Positions 35,804 to 45,108 of a DNA stretch of 64,000 bases are shown piece after piece. The position numbers and the translations under genes were made by a program. The stretch spans positions 310,001-374,000 of the forward strand of contig JAVBPY010000003.1 of NCBI GenBank assembly GCA_031549345.1. Reading direction: 5' to 3'. Source of the DNA: CASFRF01 sp031549345. Lineage in GTDB: Bacteria; Verrucomicrobiota; Lentisphaeria; Victivallales; Victivallaceae. Each line of letters opens with the position of its first letter. The stretch's first letter is position 1. Under the pieces are notes generated by a model. It was given only the letters and a program-made list of their open reading frames with translations, had not been told where the DNA came from and did not search any database.

Positions 35804-38800
35804 ATGCCGTCCGACTTTGTCCATCTGCATACGCACACGCACTACAGCCTCCTTGACGGCGCATGCACCGTCAAGGGGATTGTGGGGCTGATGCGCGAAT
35901 ACGATATGCCGTCGGCGGCGATTACCGACCACGGTTTTCTCGGCGGCGCGCAGGAGTTTTACAAAGGGTTGCGCGCGGCGAACCTCAACCCCATCATCGG
36001 GGTGGAGGCGTATGTTCCGCCGTTTTCGCGGAAGATCATGGAACCGCACCGTGAAGGGGTGCGCGGTTTCCACCTTGTCCTTCTGGCGGAAAACAACACT
36101 GGCTACCATAATTTGTGCAAGCTTCTTTCGGAGGCGAGCCGGACGGGGTTCTACTACAAGCCGCGTATCGATAAGGAACTTCTGAAAGAATACAGCGCAG
36201 GCCTGATTGGCCTGAGCGCCTGCATCGGCGGCGAGATTCCGAACGCCCTTTTGAACCATGACCGCGCGAAGGCGGAGCGGGTGCTCAAAGAATACGTGGA
36301 TATTTTCGGGAAAGACAATTTCTTCATCGAGCTCATGGATCACAAGCTTGTGGAGGAGGCGGAATCGAACCGCGGCCTTGTCGAGCTTGCGCGCAAATTC
36401 GATCTCCCGCTGGTCGCGACCAACGACGTGCACTATCTACGCAAGGAACATGCCAAGGCGCACGACGTGATGCTTTGCATCCAGACCAACGCCCTCCTGA
36501 AGGAGGAGAAGCGGATGCGTTTCGATACCGAGGAGTTTTACTTCAAAAGCCCGGAGGAGATGAAGCATCTTTTCGCCGAAATTCCGGAAGCTGTTACCAA
36601 CACCCGTCTTGTCGCCGAACGCTGCAATGTGGAATTCGAGTACGTTCCGAAGGTGAACCACTATCCGGTATACACCCTTTCGGACGGTACGGTGCCGGGG
36701 CGGGAATATCTGCGCGAAATTTGCATGGGGAATATTTTTGACCGCTACGGCTTCGATCCCGGCGCGGCGGAGCTGAACGATTTCCAGAAGGGCGTGATCG
36801 GGCGGATGGATTACGAGCTCAGTGTAATCGACAAATCCAAATACTGTTCCTATTTTCTCGTGGTCAGCGACTTTATCCGTTACGCGAAAGCGCAGGGAAT
36901 TCCCGTGGGGCCGGGGCGCGGTTCCGGCGCGGGGAGCCTTGTCGCGTACCTCACGCTGATTACCGACATCGACCCGCTGAAATACAATTTGCTTTTCGAA
37001 CGCTTCCTGAACCCGGAGCGGGTGAGCCCCCCGGACTTCGACATCGACTTTTGCGAAAAACGGCGTATCGAGGTGATCGAGTACGTCCGCAACAAATACG
37101 GCGCGGACAGCGTTGCGCAGATCTGCACCTACGGACAGCTCAAGCCCAAGGCGGTCATCAAAGACGTCGCCCGGGTGCTGGAGCGGACGTTTGAAGAAAG
37201 CAACCAGCTCAGTAAACTGATCCCGGAAGACCCGAAAATCACTTTGGCCGCGGCGTTGGAATCCAAAGACCTCGCCGCAATGCTGGAGCAGGAGGAGTGG
37301 GTGCGCACCGTCTGGGGCTACGCCACGGTTCTCGAAGGGCTGAACCGCCAGCTCGGCATTCATGCGGCGGGGGTGATCATCGGCGACCAGCCGCTGGATA
37401 ACCTTGTGCCGCTTACGCGCGGCGCGCAGGGAGAAATCATCACGCAGTTCCCGGCGGGGCCGTGCGAAGAACTCGGGCTCCTGAAGATGGACTTTCTCGG
37501 ACTCCGTACGCTCACAATCATCGACAACGCGCTGCGGATGATCCGCCGGAACCACGGCATTGCCATCCAGTTGGATAAACTGCCGCTGAACGATGCGAAG
37601 ACGTTCGAACTTCTGCGGCGCGGCGACACGATCGCCGTGTTCCAATTGGAATCGGAGGGAATGCAAAACCTCTGCCGCTCCTTCGGGGTGGACACCATCG
37701 AGCACATCATCGCTTTGCTGGCCATCTACCGCCCCGGGCCGATGGACAGCATCCCGGAATTCATCGCCCGTAAAAAGGGACTGAGCCCGATCCGCTACGA
37801 GCACCCGAAAATGGAACCGATTCTGCGCGAAACCTACGGATTCATGCTTTACCAGGAGCAGATCATGCAGGTAGTGCAGGAGCTTGCCGGGTTCAGTCTC
37901 GGCGGCGCGGACATCCTCCGCCGCGCCATCGGCAAAAAAAAGGCCGATGTCCTGGCGGAACAAAAATCGAAGTTCGTCGAGGGATGCCGCGAACACAACG
38001 GTATCCCCGAAGACGTGGCCTCGGCCATCTGGACGGGCATCGAAACCTTCGCCGGCTACGGTTTCAATAAATCGCACAGCGCGGCCTATGCATTCGTTTC
38101 GTTCCAGACGGCCTATTTGAAGGCGAACTATCCGCTGGAATTCATGGCCGCCGTGCTCACCAGCGAATTGGCCAACGCCGATCAGATTTCTTTTCTGACC
38201 CGCGCCTGCAAGGCGATGGGGATCGCAGTCCTTCCGCCGAACGTCAACTCCAGTCTGCTGGAGTTCGGTACCGACGGCACAAGCATCCGTTTCGGCCTGG
38301 GGGCGATCAAGGGCATGGGGGAAATGGCGGCGACGAAAATCATTGAAGCGCGTGAAAGCGGCGGTCTCTTCCGCAACTTCAACGACTTTTGCGAGCGTTG
38401 CGGCACCGCGCTGAACACGCGGATGATCGAGCACCTGATCCGGGCGGGAGCGTTCGACGGACTGGGGTTGTGCCGCTCTCAACTCCTGGCCGTGGCGGAG
38501 CCGATGATGAGCCACGCCGCCCGTACCGCGCGCGACCGCGCGATGGGGCAGGGGTCGTTGTTCGACATGCTCGGCGGCGACGAGGTTGCCGGTTGTTCGA
38601 TTCCCATTCCGGACTTGCCGGAATTCGAGCGCGACGAAATTCTCAAGAGCGAGAAGGAGCTTCTCGGTTTTTATGTTACCGGCCACCCTCTGGATCCGTG
38701 GAACGAGGCGATGCGCGCGCTTTCAACGTGTTCATTGAATGAACTGGAGTCGCAGCCGAACGACAAAGCCGTCCGCTTTTGCGGTATGATCGAGAGCTGC

Positions 38801-39352
38801 GCGTTCAAAGTCAACAAAAAAGGCATTTCATTTGCGGTTCTTTCGCTGGAAGGAATTGATTCCTCGCTGGAGTGCTCCTTGTACAGCAAAGAGCTGGAGG
38901 AAACGCAGAAGGCCGGTGTTTCGCTTCTCCCCGGCGCGTTTCTTTTGGTGGAGGCGACCGTTTCGCGCCGCGAGGAAACGGAGAAACCGCGTATCTTGAT
39001 CGACCGTGTGCGCAATCTGGATGCGGAGCTCCCCGGGCTTGTTACGGAGCTTATTTTGCATTTGTACGAAGAATCGCTGGATTATGCGCTTTTGGAAACG
39101 TTTCGCCGCCGCTGTGCCGAAAGTCCCGGCGCGTCCCGCTTGATCTTGAGCGTGGCACAGAAGGATGGACTCACCACCTTCATGGAATCGAAAAAGCACT
39201 CTGTCCATGTGGACTGGGCGTTTTTACGCTTTGTGGATGAGTTGTTCGGCGCGGGACACTACCGGCTGAAAGGGAAACCTCATACCGCCGCTCCGCGCCG
39301 TCAATGGAAACCGCGCCCGCAGGATGAGGAAAATAAGGAAAAAAAGGGATGA
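35804..39352 (+). CDS. dnaE: DNA polymerase III alpha subunit
   Basis: A 1182-residue replicative polymerase. The order is the N-terminal PHP domain (HLHTHTHYSLLDGACTVKGI), the palm with the catalytic aspartates in SPPDFDIDFCEKRR and GRGSGAGSLVAYL, the fingers (MLYQEQIMQVVQELAGFSLGGADILRRAIGKKK and YGFNKSHSAAYA), the helix-hairpin-helix region, and a C-terminal OB fold (VRFCGMIESCAFKVNKKGISFAVLSLEG). It starts 4 bases after gpmI and overlaps the next gene by 4. The PHP histidines look complete, so a proofreading-type PHP is possible. Confidence 0.97.
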   Translation: MPSDFVHLHTHTHYSLLDGACTVKGIVGLMREYDMPSAAITDHGFLGGAQEFYKGLRAANLNPIIGVEAYVPPFSRKIMEPHREGVRGFHLVLLAENNTGYHNLCKLLSEASRTGFYYKPRIDKELLKEYSAGLIGLSACIGGEIPNALLNHDRAKAERVLKEYVDIFGKDNFFIELMDHKLVEEAESNRGLVELARKFDLPLVATNDVHYLRKEHAKAHDVMLCIQTNALLKEEKRMRFDTEEFYFKSPEEMKHLFAEIPEAVTNTRLVAERCNVEFEYVPKVNHYPVYTLSDGTVPGREYLREICMGNIFDRYGFDPGAAELNDFQKGVIGRMDYELSVIDKSKYCSYFLVVSDFIRYAKAQGIPVGPGRGSGAGSLVAYLTLITDIDPLKYNLLFERFLNPERVSPPDFDIDFCEKRRIEVIEYVRNKYGADSVAQICTYGQLKPKAVIKDVARVLERTFEESNQLSKLIPEDPKITLAAALESKDLAAMLEQEEWVRTVWGYATVLEGLNRQLGIHAAGVIIGDQPLDNLVPLTRGAQGEIITQFPAGPCEELGLLKMDFLGLRTLTIIDNALRMIRRNHGIAIQLDKLPLNDAKTFELLRRGDTIAVFQLESEGMQNLCRSFGVDTIEHIIALLAIYRPGPMDSIPEFIARKKGLSPIRYEHPKMEPILRETYGFMLYQEQIMQVVQELAGFSLGGADILRRAIGKKKADVLAEQKSKFVEGCREHNGIPEDVASAIWTGIETFAGYGFNKSHSAAYAFVSFQTAYLKANYPLEFMAAVLTSELANADQISFLTRACKAMGIAVLPPNVNSSLLEFGTDGTSIRFGLGAIKGMGEMAATKIIEARESGGLFRNFNDFCERCGTALNTRMIEHLIRAGAFDGLGLCRSQLLAVAEPMMSHAARTARDRAMGQGSLFDMLGGDEVAGCSIPIPDLPEFERDEILKSEKELLGFYVTGHPLDPWNEAMRALSTCSLNELESQPNDKAVRFCGMIESCAFKVNKKGISFAVLSLEGIDSSLECSLYSKELEETQKAGVSLLPGAFLLVEATVSRREETEKPRILIDRVRNLDAELPGLVTELILHLYEESLDYALLETFRRRCAESPGASRLILSVAQKDGLTTFMESKKHSVHVDWAFLRFVDELFGAGHYRLKGKPHTAAPRRQWKPRPQDEENKEKKG

Positions 39353-39870
39353 AAAAAATCAACGACGATATTGCCCGCGCATTGGAGCGTTGTTCCGAGG
39401 CGTTGTCCATCACCGAGCTTTCGCGCCGCACGGGCGTGGGGATCTGGCAGTTGCGCAAATTTGTAACCCGGCAAAGCAACTCCATTCGCGAGGAAACCTG
39501 GGAATTGATTTATCCGGTGATCAAGCCTTACCTTTCCGGAGCGGAAAGCCAGGAGAGCGAGCGTCCTGTGCGATTGGGGGACACCGCGCGCAAACACCAC
39601 GATCTGGAGATGCTTGTCAGCGATGAAAAGGTTCTTGTGGATGTTTTTGTTGTGTTAAACGAAGTCGAGCGCGCCGATTTGTTTTCACGCTGGGAGGTGC
39701 TGGCCGGCTGCTCCGGCACGCCGACGGAACTGCGTTGTCTGAGCGTGTCAGAGAATCGTCTTATCGGCCTCTTCCGCGCTTTGCCGGAAACAATGCGTGA
39801 GGATGAGCTGATGATTTACGTCGATAAAGGGACGGAGAATCTGCGCAGACAGCGGCGGGAAATGTTTTGA
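39349..39870 (+). CDS. HTH-like protein of unknown function
   Basis: A 173-residue protein that overlaps dnaE and the following peptidase gene by 4 bases each. The first 60 residues look like a helix-turn-helix (LERCSEALSITELSRRTGVGIWQLRKFVTRQSNSI), in the manner of lambda-repressor-like or LacI-type N-termini. The rest (residues 75-170) is a mixed alpha/beta region with no motif I can name. Tight coupling with dnaE and an M50 peptidase gene suggests constitutive co-expression. A DNA-binding role is inferred from the HTH pattern only. Confidence 0.55.
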   Translation: MKKINDDIARALERCSEALSITELSRRTGVGIWQLRKFVTRQSNSIREETWELIYPVIKPYLSGAESQESERPVRLGDTARKHHDLEMLVSDEKVLVDVFVVLNEVERADLFSRWEVLAGCSGTPTELRCLSVSENRLIGLFRALPETMREDELMIYVDKGTENLRRQRREMF

Positions 39871-40517
39871 TGGGCCGCTATTTATTCATCCAGACGCTGT
39901 TCGAGGACCCGCGTTTGTTTTTCGCCCTTTCGACGCTGGTTATCTTCTCCATTTGCGTGCACGAATTTTTCCATGCCTACGTTGCGTTGAAAGTCGGCGA
40001 CTCCACCGCCGCGGATCGTGGACATCTTACACTGAATCCGTTGCGGCAAATGGGTGTTTTCTCGCTGATCATGCTGGCAATGGTCGGCATCGCCTGGGGG
40101 CAGGTTCCGGTGAATCCCTCGCGGATGCGCGGCCGTTACGCGCCGGCCCTGGTTGCGGCGGCCGGACCTTTGGTGAATCTTGTTTTATGGCTGATTTTCC
40201 TGGGGCTTGCCCTCGCTGTGGCGCATTGGATGCCGCCCGAACACGCTTTTGCTGTGAACATTCTTCTGAGCGCGGGAATTTTGAATCTCGTCCTCTGCGT
40301 ACTCAATCTTCTGCCGATTCCCGGGTTGGATGGTTGGGCGGTCCTGAACACATTTTTTCCCCGTCTTGGGCAGGTGAACTCCGAATCGACAAAGATTGTT
40401 TACTTTGTGGCCATCCTGCTTCTTCTGACCAATGCCCGTTATCTTTTCATCGGTGCGGAACATGCTTCTTTATGGGTAATCCGCGGGATTCTCCTTCTTT
40501 TCGGGAAGGGGGCGTAA
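39867..40517 (+). CDS. Site-2-protease-type membrane metallopeptidase (M50)
   Basis: A 216-residue polytopic membrane protein with the zinc motif HEFFH (in ICVHEFFHAYVALKVGD) and the second motif NLLPIPGLDGWAVL carrying the third ligand Asp. This is the compact FtsH-like site-2 protease branch without PDZ domain. Such peptidases cut transmembrane segments, for example of anti-sigma factors. It overlaps the HTH protein gene by 4 bases and xseA by 1. Target unknown. Confidence 0.85.
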   Translation: MMGRYLFIQTLFEDPRLFFALSTLVIFSICVHEFFHAYVALKVGDSTAADRGHLTLNPLRQMGVFSLIMLAMVGIAWGQVPVNPSRMRGRYAPALVAAAGPLVNLVLWLIFLGLALAVAHWMPPEHAFAVNILLSAGILNLVLCVLNLLPIPGLDGWAVLNTFFPRLGQVNSESTKIVYFVAILLLLTNARYLFIGAEHASLWVIRGILLLFGKGA

Positions 40518-41728
40518 TGGCCGATGCGGCGCCGATCTGGAGCGTAACGGAAGTCAATCGCGCGGTGCGCGACATGCTTGAAGGGGGAATGTATCCCTTC
40601 TGGATGCGCGGAGAAATCAGTAATTTTGTTCCGCATCGCTCCGGGCACGTCTACCTTACGTTGAAAGACGCCGAAAGCCAGATTCGCGGCGTGTTTTTTA
40701 ACGGTGCGGAAATCTGCCGTCAATTGGAGCTCCGCAACGGTTCGCTGATCGAAGCGCACGGTCGGCTGACCGTTTACGAGCCGCGCGGCGAATACCAGTT
40801 CGCCATTCGCACCCTCCGTCCCGCGGGCCTGGGGACGCTGCAGCAACAATTTGAGGCATTGAAACGTAAACTGGAGGCCGAAGGGTTGTTCGACCCGGCG
40901 CGTAAACGCCCCATTCCGCGCCTTCCGCGCCGGATCGGTGTCGTAACCTCCCCCTCCGGGGCGGCGATCCGCGATTTTCTCCAGATCATCCGCCGCCGTT
41001 TTCCGAACGTTCACATTCAGATATACCCGTGCGCGGTGCAAGGGGAAAACGCGGCGCGGGAAGTCGCCCGGGGAATCTCCTTCTTCAACCGCGTGGGCGA
41101 AGCGGATGTGCTGGTTATCGCCCGTGGGGGCGGGAGCATGGAGGACCTGTGGCCGTTCAACGACGAAACGCTGGCGCGGACAATCGCCGCCAGCCGCATC
41201 CCGACGATCAGCGCGGTGGGGCACGAAATCGACTTCACCATCGCCGATTTTGTCGCCGATTTGCGTGTCCCGACGCCGTCCGCGGCGGCGGAGCTCGTAA
41301 TCGGGCACCAGGAGGAACTTCGCGAAACGCTCCGGCGCTCCGGGCGTGATTTGCGCCGCCTGGTGGAACTTGCCGTTGTTCGGCGTCGCGGAGCGCTCCA
41401 GGTCTTGGAAAAACGGTTGCTGCACCATGAGCCGCGTACGGTTCTTGCCCGGCATGCGCGCTCTCTGGACGAACTCGACTCCCGCCTGCGGCAGCACGGG
41501 GAGCGCATGCTTGCGCAACATCGTGCGCGCTTGGATACCATGACGGCACAGCTTGCGGTCTTCGACCCCACGGCGCAGATTCGGCGCGGTTACACGATTT
41601 TGCGCGATGCGGAAACGGGCGATCTGGTTCGCAGCGTATCCCAGCCCGTGGGACGGCGTCTTCTGGCGCGTCTTGCCGACGGAGATCTTGCTCTGCGGAC
41701 GGAGGGAGAGGCGGGCGAATGCTCCTGA
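40517..41728 (+). CDS. xseA: Exodeoxyribonuclease VII large subunit
   Basis: A 403-residue XseA. The N-terminal OB fold starts WSVTEVNRAVRDMLEGGMYPFWMRGEISNF. The catalytic region is GVVTSPSGAAIRDFLQIIRRRFPNVHIQIYPCAVQG and the hallmark VIARGGGSMEDLWPFNDETLARTIAAS, with SAVGHEIDFTIADFVADLRVPTPSAAAEL. A helical C-terminus follows. ExoVII degrades single-stranded DNA. The small subunit gene xseB is not next to it; the following gene is unrelated. Start overlaps the peptidase stop by one base. Confidence 0.94.
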   Translation: MADAAPIWSVTEVNRAVRDMLEGGMYPFWMRGEISNFVPHRSGHVYLTLKDAESQIRGVFFNGAEICRQLELRNGSLIEAHGRLTVYEPRGEYQFAIRTLRPAGLGTLQQQFEALKRKLEAEGLFDPARKRPIPRLPRRIGVVTSPSGAAIRDFLQIIRRRFPNVHIQIYPCAVQGENAAREVARGISFFNRVGEADVLVIARGGGSMEDLWPFNDETLARTIAASRIPTISAVGHEIDFTIADFVADLRVPTPSAAAELVIGHQEELRETLRRSGRDLRRLVELAVVRRRGALQVLEKRLLHHEPRTVLARHARSLDELDSRLRQHGERMLAQHRARLDTMTAQLAVFDPTAQIRRGYTILRDAETGDLVRSVSQPVGRRLLARLADGDLALRTEGEAGECS

Positions 41729-42228
41729 ACCTTCTAAACGGCGATTGCGCCCTGGCCGGATTCCGTGTGTCCGGCTTACCGGGGGACGTTCTGGTCTGGC
41801 GGGAAAATTATTTACATGGGGTTCTTCCGGCGACGGAGGACCGCCGGATGTTTTGTCAAATTCGCGCACACGCGCTTCACACGATGGCGCAAGAGAAGTC
41901 GGAAGCGTCGATTCTATCGGAACTATGGACGCAGGAGGATCGCCTTTCCGCTTTGATGGAACAAGACACGCTGCTTTTGTGGTTCGACGTTTGTCCGTTC
42001 GATTGCTCCATGCTGGCGCGCATTTTGTATTTGCTGAACAAGCGTGATCGTCTGCCCGCGTTGTTTCTGGTCCGCAAAGATGTGGTTTGGGACGCGGATT
42101 CTTTTGTCCGCCATGCCCTCGGGCGCATCCCTCTTACGTGCGCACAGCTTTCGGCGGGTGCGCGCCAATGGGAGTTTTTCCGTGAAAGCGAAGGCAAGAT
42201 CATCCCCTCCTTTGATTTTCTTCCATGA
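41719..42228 (+). CDS. DUF1835-like protein
   Basis: A 169-residue protein overlapping xseA by 10 bases. Features are the N-terminal LLNGDCALAGFRVSG, VLVWRENYLHGVLP and a central TLLLWFDVCPFDCSMLARILYLLNK. These resemble DUF1835 proteins (NGD, W.E....GP, LWFG.D...Q), which occur alone or fused to kinase-like domains and have no settled function. It is the last gene before the tRNA. The assignment is by pattern memory only. Confidence 0.55.
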   Translation: MLLNLLNGDCALAGFRVSGLPGDVLVWRENYLHGVLPATEDRRMFCQIRAHALHTMAQEKSEASILSELWTQEDRLSALMEQDTLLLWFDVCPFDCSMLARILYLLNKRDRLPALFLVRKDVVWDADSFVRHALGRIPLTCAQLSAGARQWEFFRESEGKIIPSFDFLP

Positions 42229-42254
42229 AAACCTCAAAAAAAGCGAAATTCCGC

Positions 42255-42282
42255 TTGCAATTTTCCACAAAAGTGGTATATT
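42255..42282 (+). promoter_or_regulatory. Promoter of the initiator tRNA gene
   Basis: TTGCAA (42255-42260), a 16-base spacer and TATATT (42277-42282), 17 bases before the tRNA 5' end. Confidence 0.7.
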
Positions 42283-42299
42283 CCACTTATCACAAACGT

Positions 42300-42374
42300 T
42301 GCGGGGTGGAGCAGTGGTAGCTCGTCAGGCTCATAACCTGAAGGCCCTAGGTTCGATTCCTAGCCCCGCTACCA
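42300..42374 (+). tRNA. Initiator tRNA-fMet (CAT anticodon), CCA encoded
   Basis: A 75-nt cloverleaf with anticodon CAT (CTCATAA loop), T arm CTAGG-TTCGATT-CCTAG and encoded CCA. Initiator features are an unpaired first acceptor position (T1 against T72) and A11:T24 in the D stem. In the anticodon stem only two of the three usual G:C pairs adjoin the loop: G30:C40 and G31:C39 are kept, but the third pair is A29:T41. The overall sequence is close to E. coli tRNA-fMet in the acceptor and D stems. Confidence 0.95.
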
Positions 42375-42383
42375 TCATTTTTC

Positions 42384-42413
42384 CGCTGCTCAAACGAGCG
42401 GCGTTTTTCTTTT
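42384..42413 (+). terminator. Terminator of the tRNA gene
   Basis: CGCTGCTC / GAGCGGCG stem (one G-T pair) with an AAAC loop and TTTTTCTTTT tail, ten bases after the tRNA. Confidence 0.85.
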
Positions 42414-43081
42414 CCGAAACCCCTTGCACACAAAAGCTTTGCGACATCGTCAAAATCTCCGTAAGACGTCAATCTCTCGGAAAATAAGGAAAATCTCTCT
42501 CAAAATCTCTGTTTCCCTCCGGGACGAGAGCCGAGTCCTTATCGCCTTTTTGAGATATAACTCTCTGATTACAAACAAAGTCAACTCCGAGGTGGTTCAA
42601 ATGGTTTTTTCTCTATAGTTGAAGATGCAATCATAACACAAACCACTCAGCTTTAGCCAAACCTGGTTTTGCAAACCGCGCTCCAGCTCCCCCAAAGCTA
42701 TCCTTCCATCTAATAAATCTGCCCAAATTAAACAATATTCTGGTTGCAAATCTCTACTTTTGATCTAATTTAAGTATAATGTAATAATTGTTCCATGGGA
42801 GGTAAAAAAATGACAAAACATTTTAATGCAACCGGCTTATGAAACAAAAAGGTCAAACTAAAATGATTTTATTTGGTAAATAAGATGCAGCAATATTGTG
42901 AAGAATGATAATAACGTCTATAAATCAGCTTTGTGGTCAAATTACGAGCAACAGGAGAACTTTCGTTCATACTGCTTTTCCTCCGACCATTTCTCTTCCT
43001 GCTTCTGATCGGGCACGGCACTCTGCAGGATAACAGTGAAATGTAAATTATAGTTTGCAAATACAATGAGGTAATTTAATT
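42414..43081. other. AT-rich gene-free segment before the kinase
   Basis: About 670 bases of low GC with no supported gene. Near 42450-42530 short AATCTC/CAAAATCTC units recur. From about 42960 to 43035 a GC-richer patch reads on the minus strand as open frames without a start or recognisable domain, possibly a gene remnant. The base composition break follows directly after the tRNA terminator. Confidence 0.5.
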
Positions 43082-44404
43082 ATGGAATTTATAGCAGAAA
43101 TTGCTCGTGGTGGTTTTGGTGTTGTTTCAAAAGTCAGATACAACAATGAAATTTGCGCTTGTAAAACTTTTGCACCTTCAGTACCGTTGACTTTTGATCA
43201 AATGAATAAATTCAGGAAGAGATTTATCCAGGAAGTGAATTATCAGAATTCTTTACCTCCACAGTTTGTTATGCAAATTATTCATTCTGAATTATATATC
43301 GATCCTCCATATTTCATAATGCCATTGTCTGAAATGAATTTTTGTCAGAGAATAATTGAAGCTAGAAATAATGATGAAGATCTTTTGGACGAGTTATCTG
43401 ATATACTGAATGCTTTAGAGGTATTGCATGGTTATGGCCTTGTTCATCGGGATCTAAAGCCAGAGAATATTCTACGACATGATGGACATTGGAAAATTTC
43501 AGACTTTGGCTTAATATTGAATATAGACACAGATGACTATAGGCTTACTTCTACACTCTCAGCTTGGGGGTCTTCGAGATATGCAGCACCTGAGCAATGC
43601 TATAGTTTTCACTGTCTTGATCACCGAGCAGATATTTATGCTTTTGGATGTATTTTGCATGATATTTATGTGAATACATCCCGTATCCCATATAAGACTT
43701 ATACTTATTCAGGAGCGATCGGAAGAGTGATAGAAATATGTACGGAAGAGGCGCCGGAAAAGCGTTTTCAAGATATTTCAAAGTTACGTGAAGCATTGAC
43801 ATTGGCCCTTAGGGAAGATATTAATATTCCCAAAACCAAATTAGCAAAACCTTGGATAGTGGAATTAGAACATCTAAAAGAATGGCCCAATGAACAACTA
43901 CATGAATTTTGTCACTTTATATACGATGAGGCAAATAATGGTCAGGTCGTATCTGAAATTTTTTATAGTTTGACCGAAAAAGAGTTCGACATCATATATA
44001 ACTGGCATAATTGCAATATGTGGAAATCTATAGTAATTCGTTATTGCGACTGGGTGTCCAGTGACGGATTTGAATTTTCATATTGCGATATTCTAATAGA
44101 TAGGCTATATAACATATACAACAATTACTGTTTTGATGATTTGGATATGAAGTCGAGAATTTGTATTGCGACTTCTATTTTAGGCTCCCAACACAACAGA
44201 TGGTATGTAATGACTCATCTCATAAAAATGTGTGGTGTAAATATTGAATATAATTTGGCATCTAGAATTGCGATAGATATTTGCGCTTTTGGTCTTCATA
44301 GATATTTCATGAATTCAGCGAAAGCTATTCAGACGAGCATAGTGAATTATCACAGTTGTATATATCAAGTCCTTAATGAATATGAAAATAGATGCATGAA
44401 ATAA
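43082..44404 (+). CDS. Ser/Thr protein kinase, AT-rich, probably acquired
   Basis: A 440-residue Hanks-type kinase with all catalytic elements: glycine loop ARGGFGVV (10-15), Lys28 (CACKTF), catalytic HRDLKPEN (Asp124), DFG (Asp141) and APEQ with a later DIYAFGCIL. Residues about 265-440 form an unassigned helical domain rich in Tyr, Asn and Ile, without transmembrane helix or PASTA repeats. The gene is visibly AT-rich (about 35-40% GC by eye against near 60% around it) and begins with a GAGGT site. It lies alone downstream of tRNA-fMet. Its role is unknown; kinases with unassigned C-terminal domains also occur in phage-defence loci. Confidence 0.85.
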   Translation: MEFIAEIARGGFGVVSKVRYNNEICACKTFAPSVPLTFDQMNKFRKRFIQEVNYQNSLPPQFVMQIIHSELYIDPPYFIMPLSEMNFCQRIIEARNNDEDLLDELSDILNALEVLHGYGLVHRDLKPENILRHDGHWKISDFGLILNIDTDDYRLTSTLSAWGSSRYAAPEQCYSFHCLDHRADIYAFGCILHDIYVNTSRIPYKTYTYSGAIGRVIEICTEEAPEKRFQDISKLREALTLALREDINIPKTKLAKPWIVELEHLKEWPNEQLHEFCHFIYDEANNGQVVSEIFYSLTEKEFDIIYNWHNCNMWKSIVIRYCDWVSSDGFEFSYCDILIDRLYNIYNNYCFDDLDMKSRICIATSILGSQHNRWYVMTHLIKMCGVNIEYNLASRIAIDICAFGLHRYFMNSAKAIQTSIVNYHSCIYQVLNEYENRCMK

Positions 44405-44559
44405 AATTTTCTTTTTTCTGCTGATCAAGCATTTGTGCTATTTTGTCATGGTGTGAATATTTTAATTGCATTATCGGATCGAGGTAAGTAAGTGTGTTAT
44501 ACGCTATAGAAGCAAAACAGGCATCTTCATGCCGGGGGGAGTGCCGATTTTAAAAATTA

Positions 44560-45108
44560 TCAAACAATTCTGGATAGTTTTCTACCTTTGTTCTTTGAAA
44601 ACGAATCCCCAAAGAACAACTCCACCCGAATTGAGAGTGCGTTGAGCGCGATTTTGTGCAACATTTCTGAAACGGTGGTGCAGCAGTCGGCCAGGATTGC
44701 GGGGTGGTATTTTTCCGCCGTTTTCGACAAGGCGGTGAAGGTTACGCAGTTTTGGGTCATCATTCCGCAGAGCAAGAACTTGGTCACGCCGAGCTTCTGC
44801 AAGGTTGATTCCAGTTCGGTTTCGTGGAAGCTGTCGGCGAAATGCTTGACCACTACCGGCGCGTCGGGGGCGGCGGTACGTACTTCGGGAACGATTTCCG
44901 CACCCGGCGTACCGGCGACAAAAAACGGCGCGAGGTTGCCTTCGGCGACGTGTTGGATCAGAATCACCGGCATTCCGGCTTTTTGCGTGGCGGTGATGGC
45001 CCGAATGACATTGTCGCGGCAGCCTTCGGCGTTCCAGAGCGGAAACTTCCCACCGGGGAAATAATCGTTTTGGAGATCGATCACCAGCAATGCGGTTTGC
45101 TCTTTCAT
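44560..45108 (-). CDS. Isochorismatase-family cysteine hydrolase
   Basis: A 182-residue hydrolase from the ATG at 45108 (MKEQTALLVIDLQNDYF), with GGAGG upstream. The catalytic Asp is in VIDLQNDYFPGG, the Lys in VVVKHFADSF and the nucleophilic Cys in LLCGMMTQNCVTFTA. Members cleave nicotinamide, carbamoyl or ether substrates; the Asp-Lys-Cys triad is intact. The gene overlaps the PNPOx-like gene by 4 bases. Substrate unknown. Confidence 0.88.
   Translation of the reverse strand: MKEQTALLVIDLQNDYFPGGKFPLWNAEGCRDNVIRAITATQKAGMPVILIQHVAEGNLAPFFVAGTPGAEIVPEVRTAAPDAPVVVKHFADSFHETELESTLQKLGVTKFLLCGMMTQNCVTFTALSKTAEKYHPAILADCCTTVSEMLHKIALNALSIRVELFFGDSFSKNKGRKLSRIV

Noticed and set aside
42869..43066. 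Small minus-strand ORF before the kinase gene
   Set aside because: No ribosome-binding site at its first start and no domain; adjacent frames are equally open, so it is at most a remnant.
42300..44560. tRNA-fMet as attachment site of an integrated element
   Set aside because: No repeat of the tRNA 3' end and no integrase gene were found between 42.4 and 44.6 kb.
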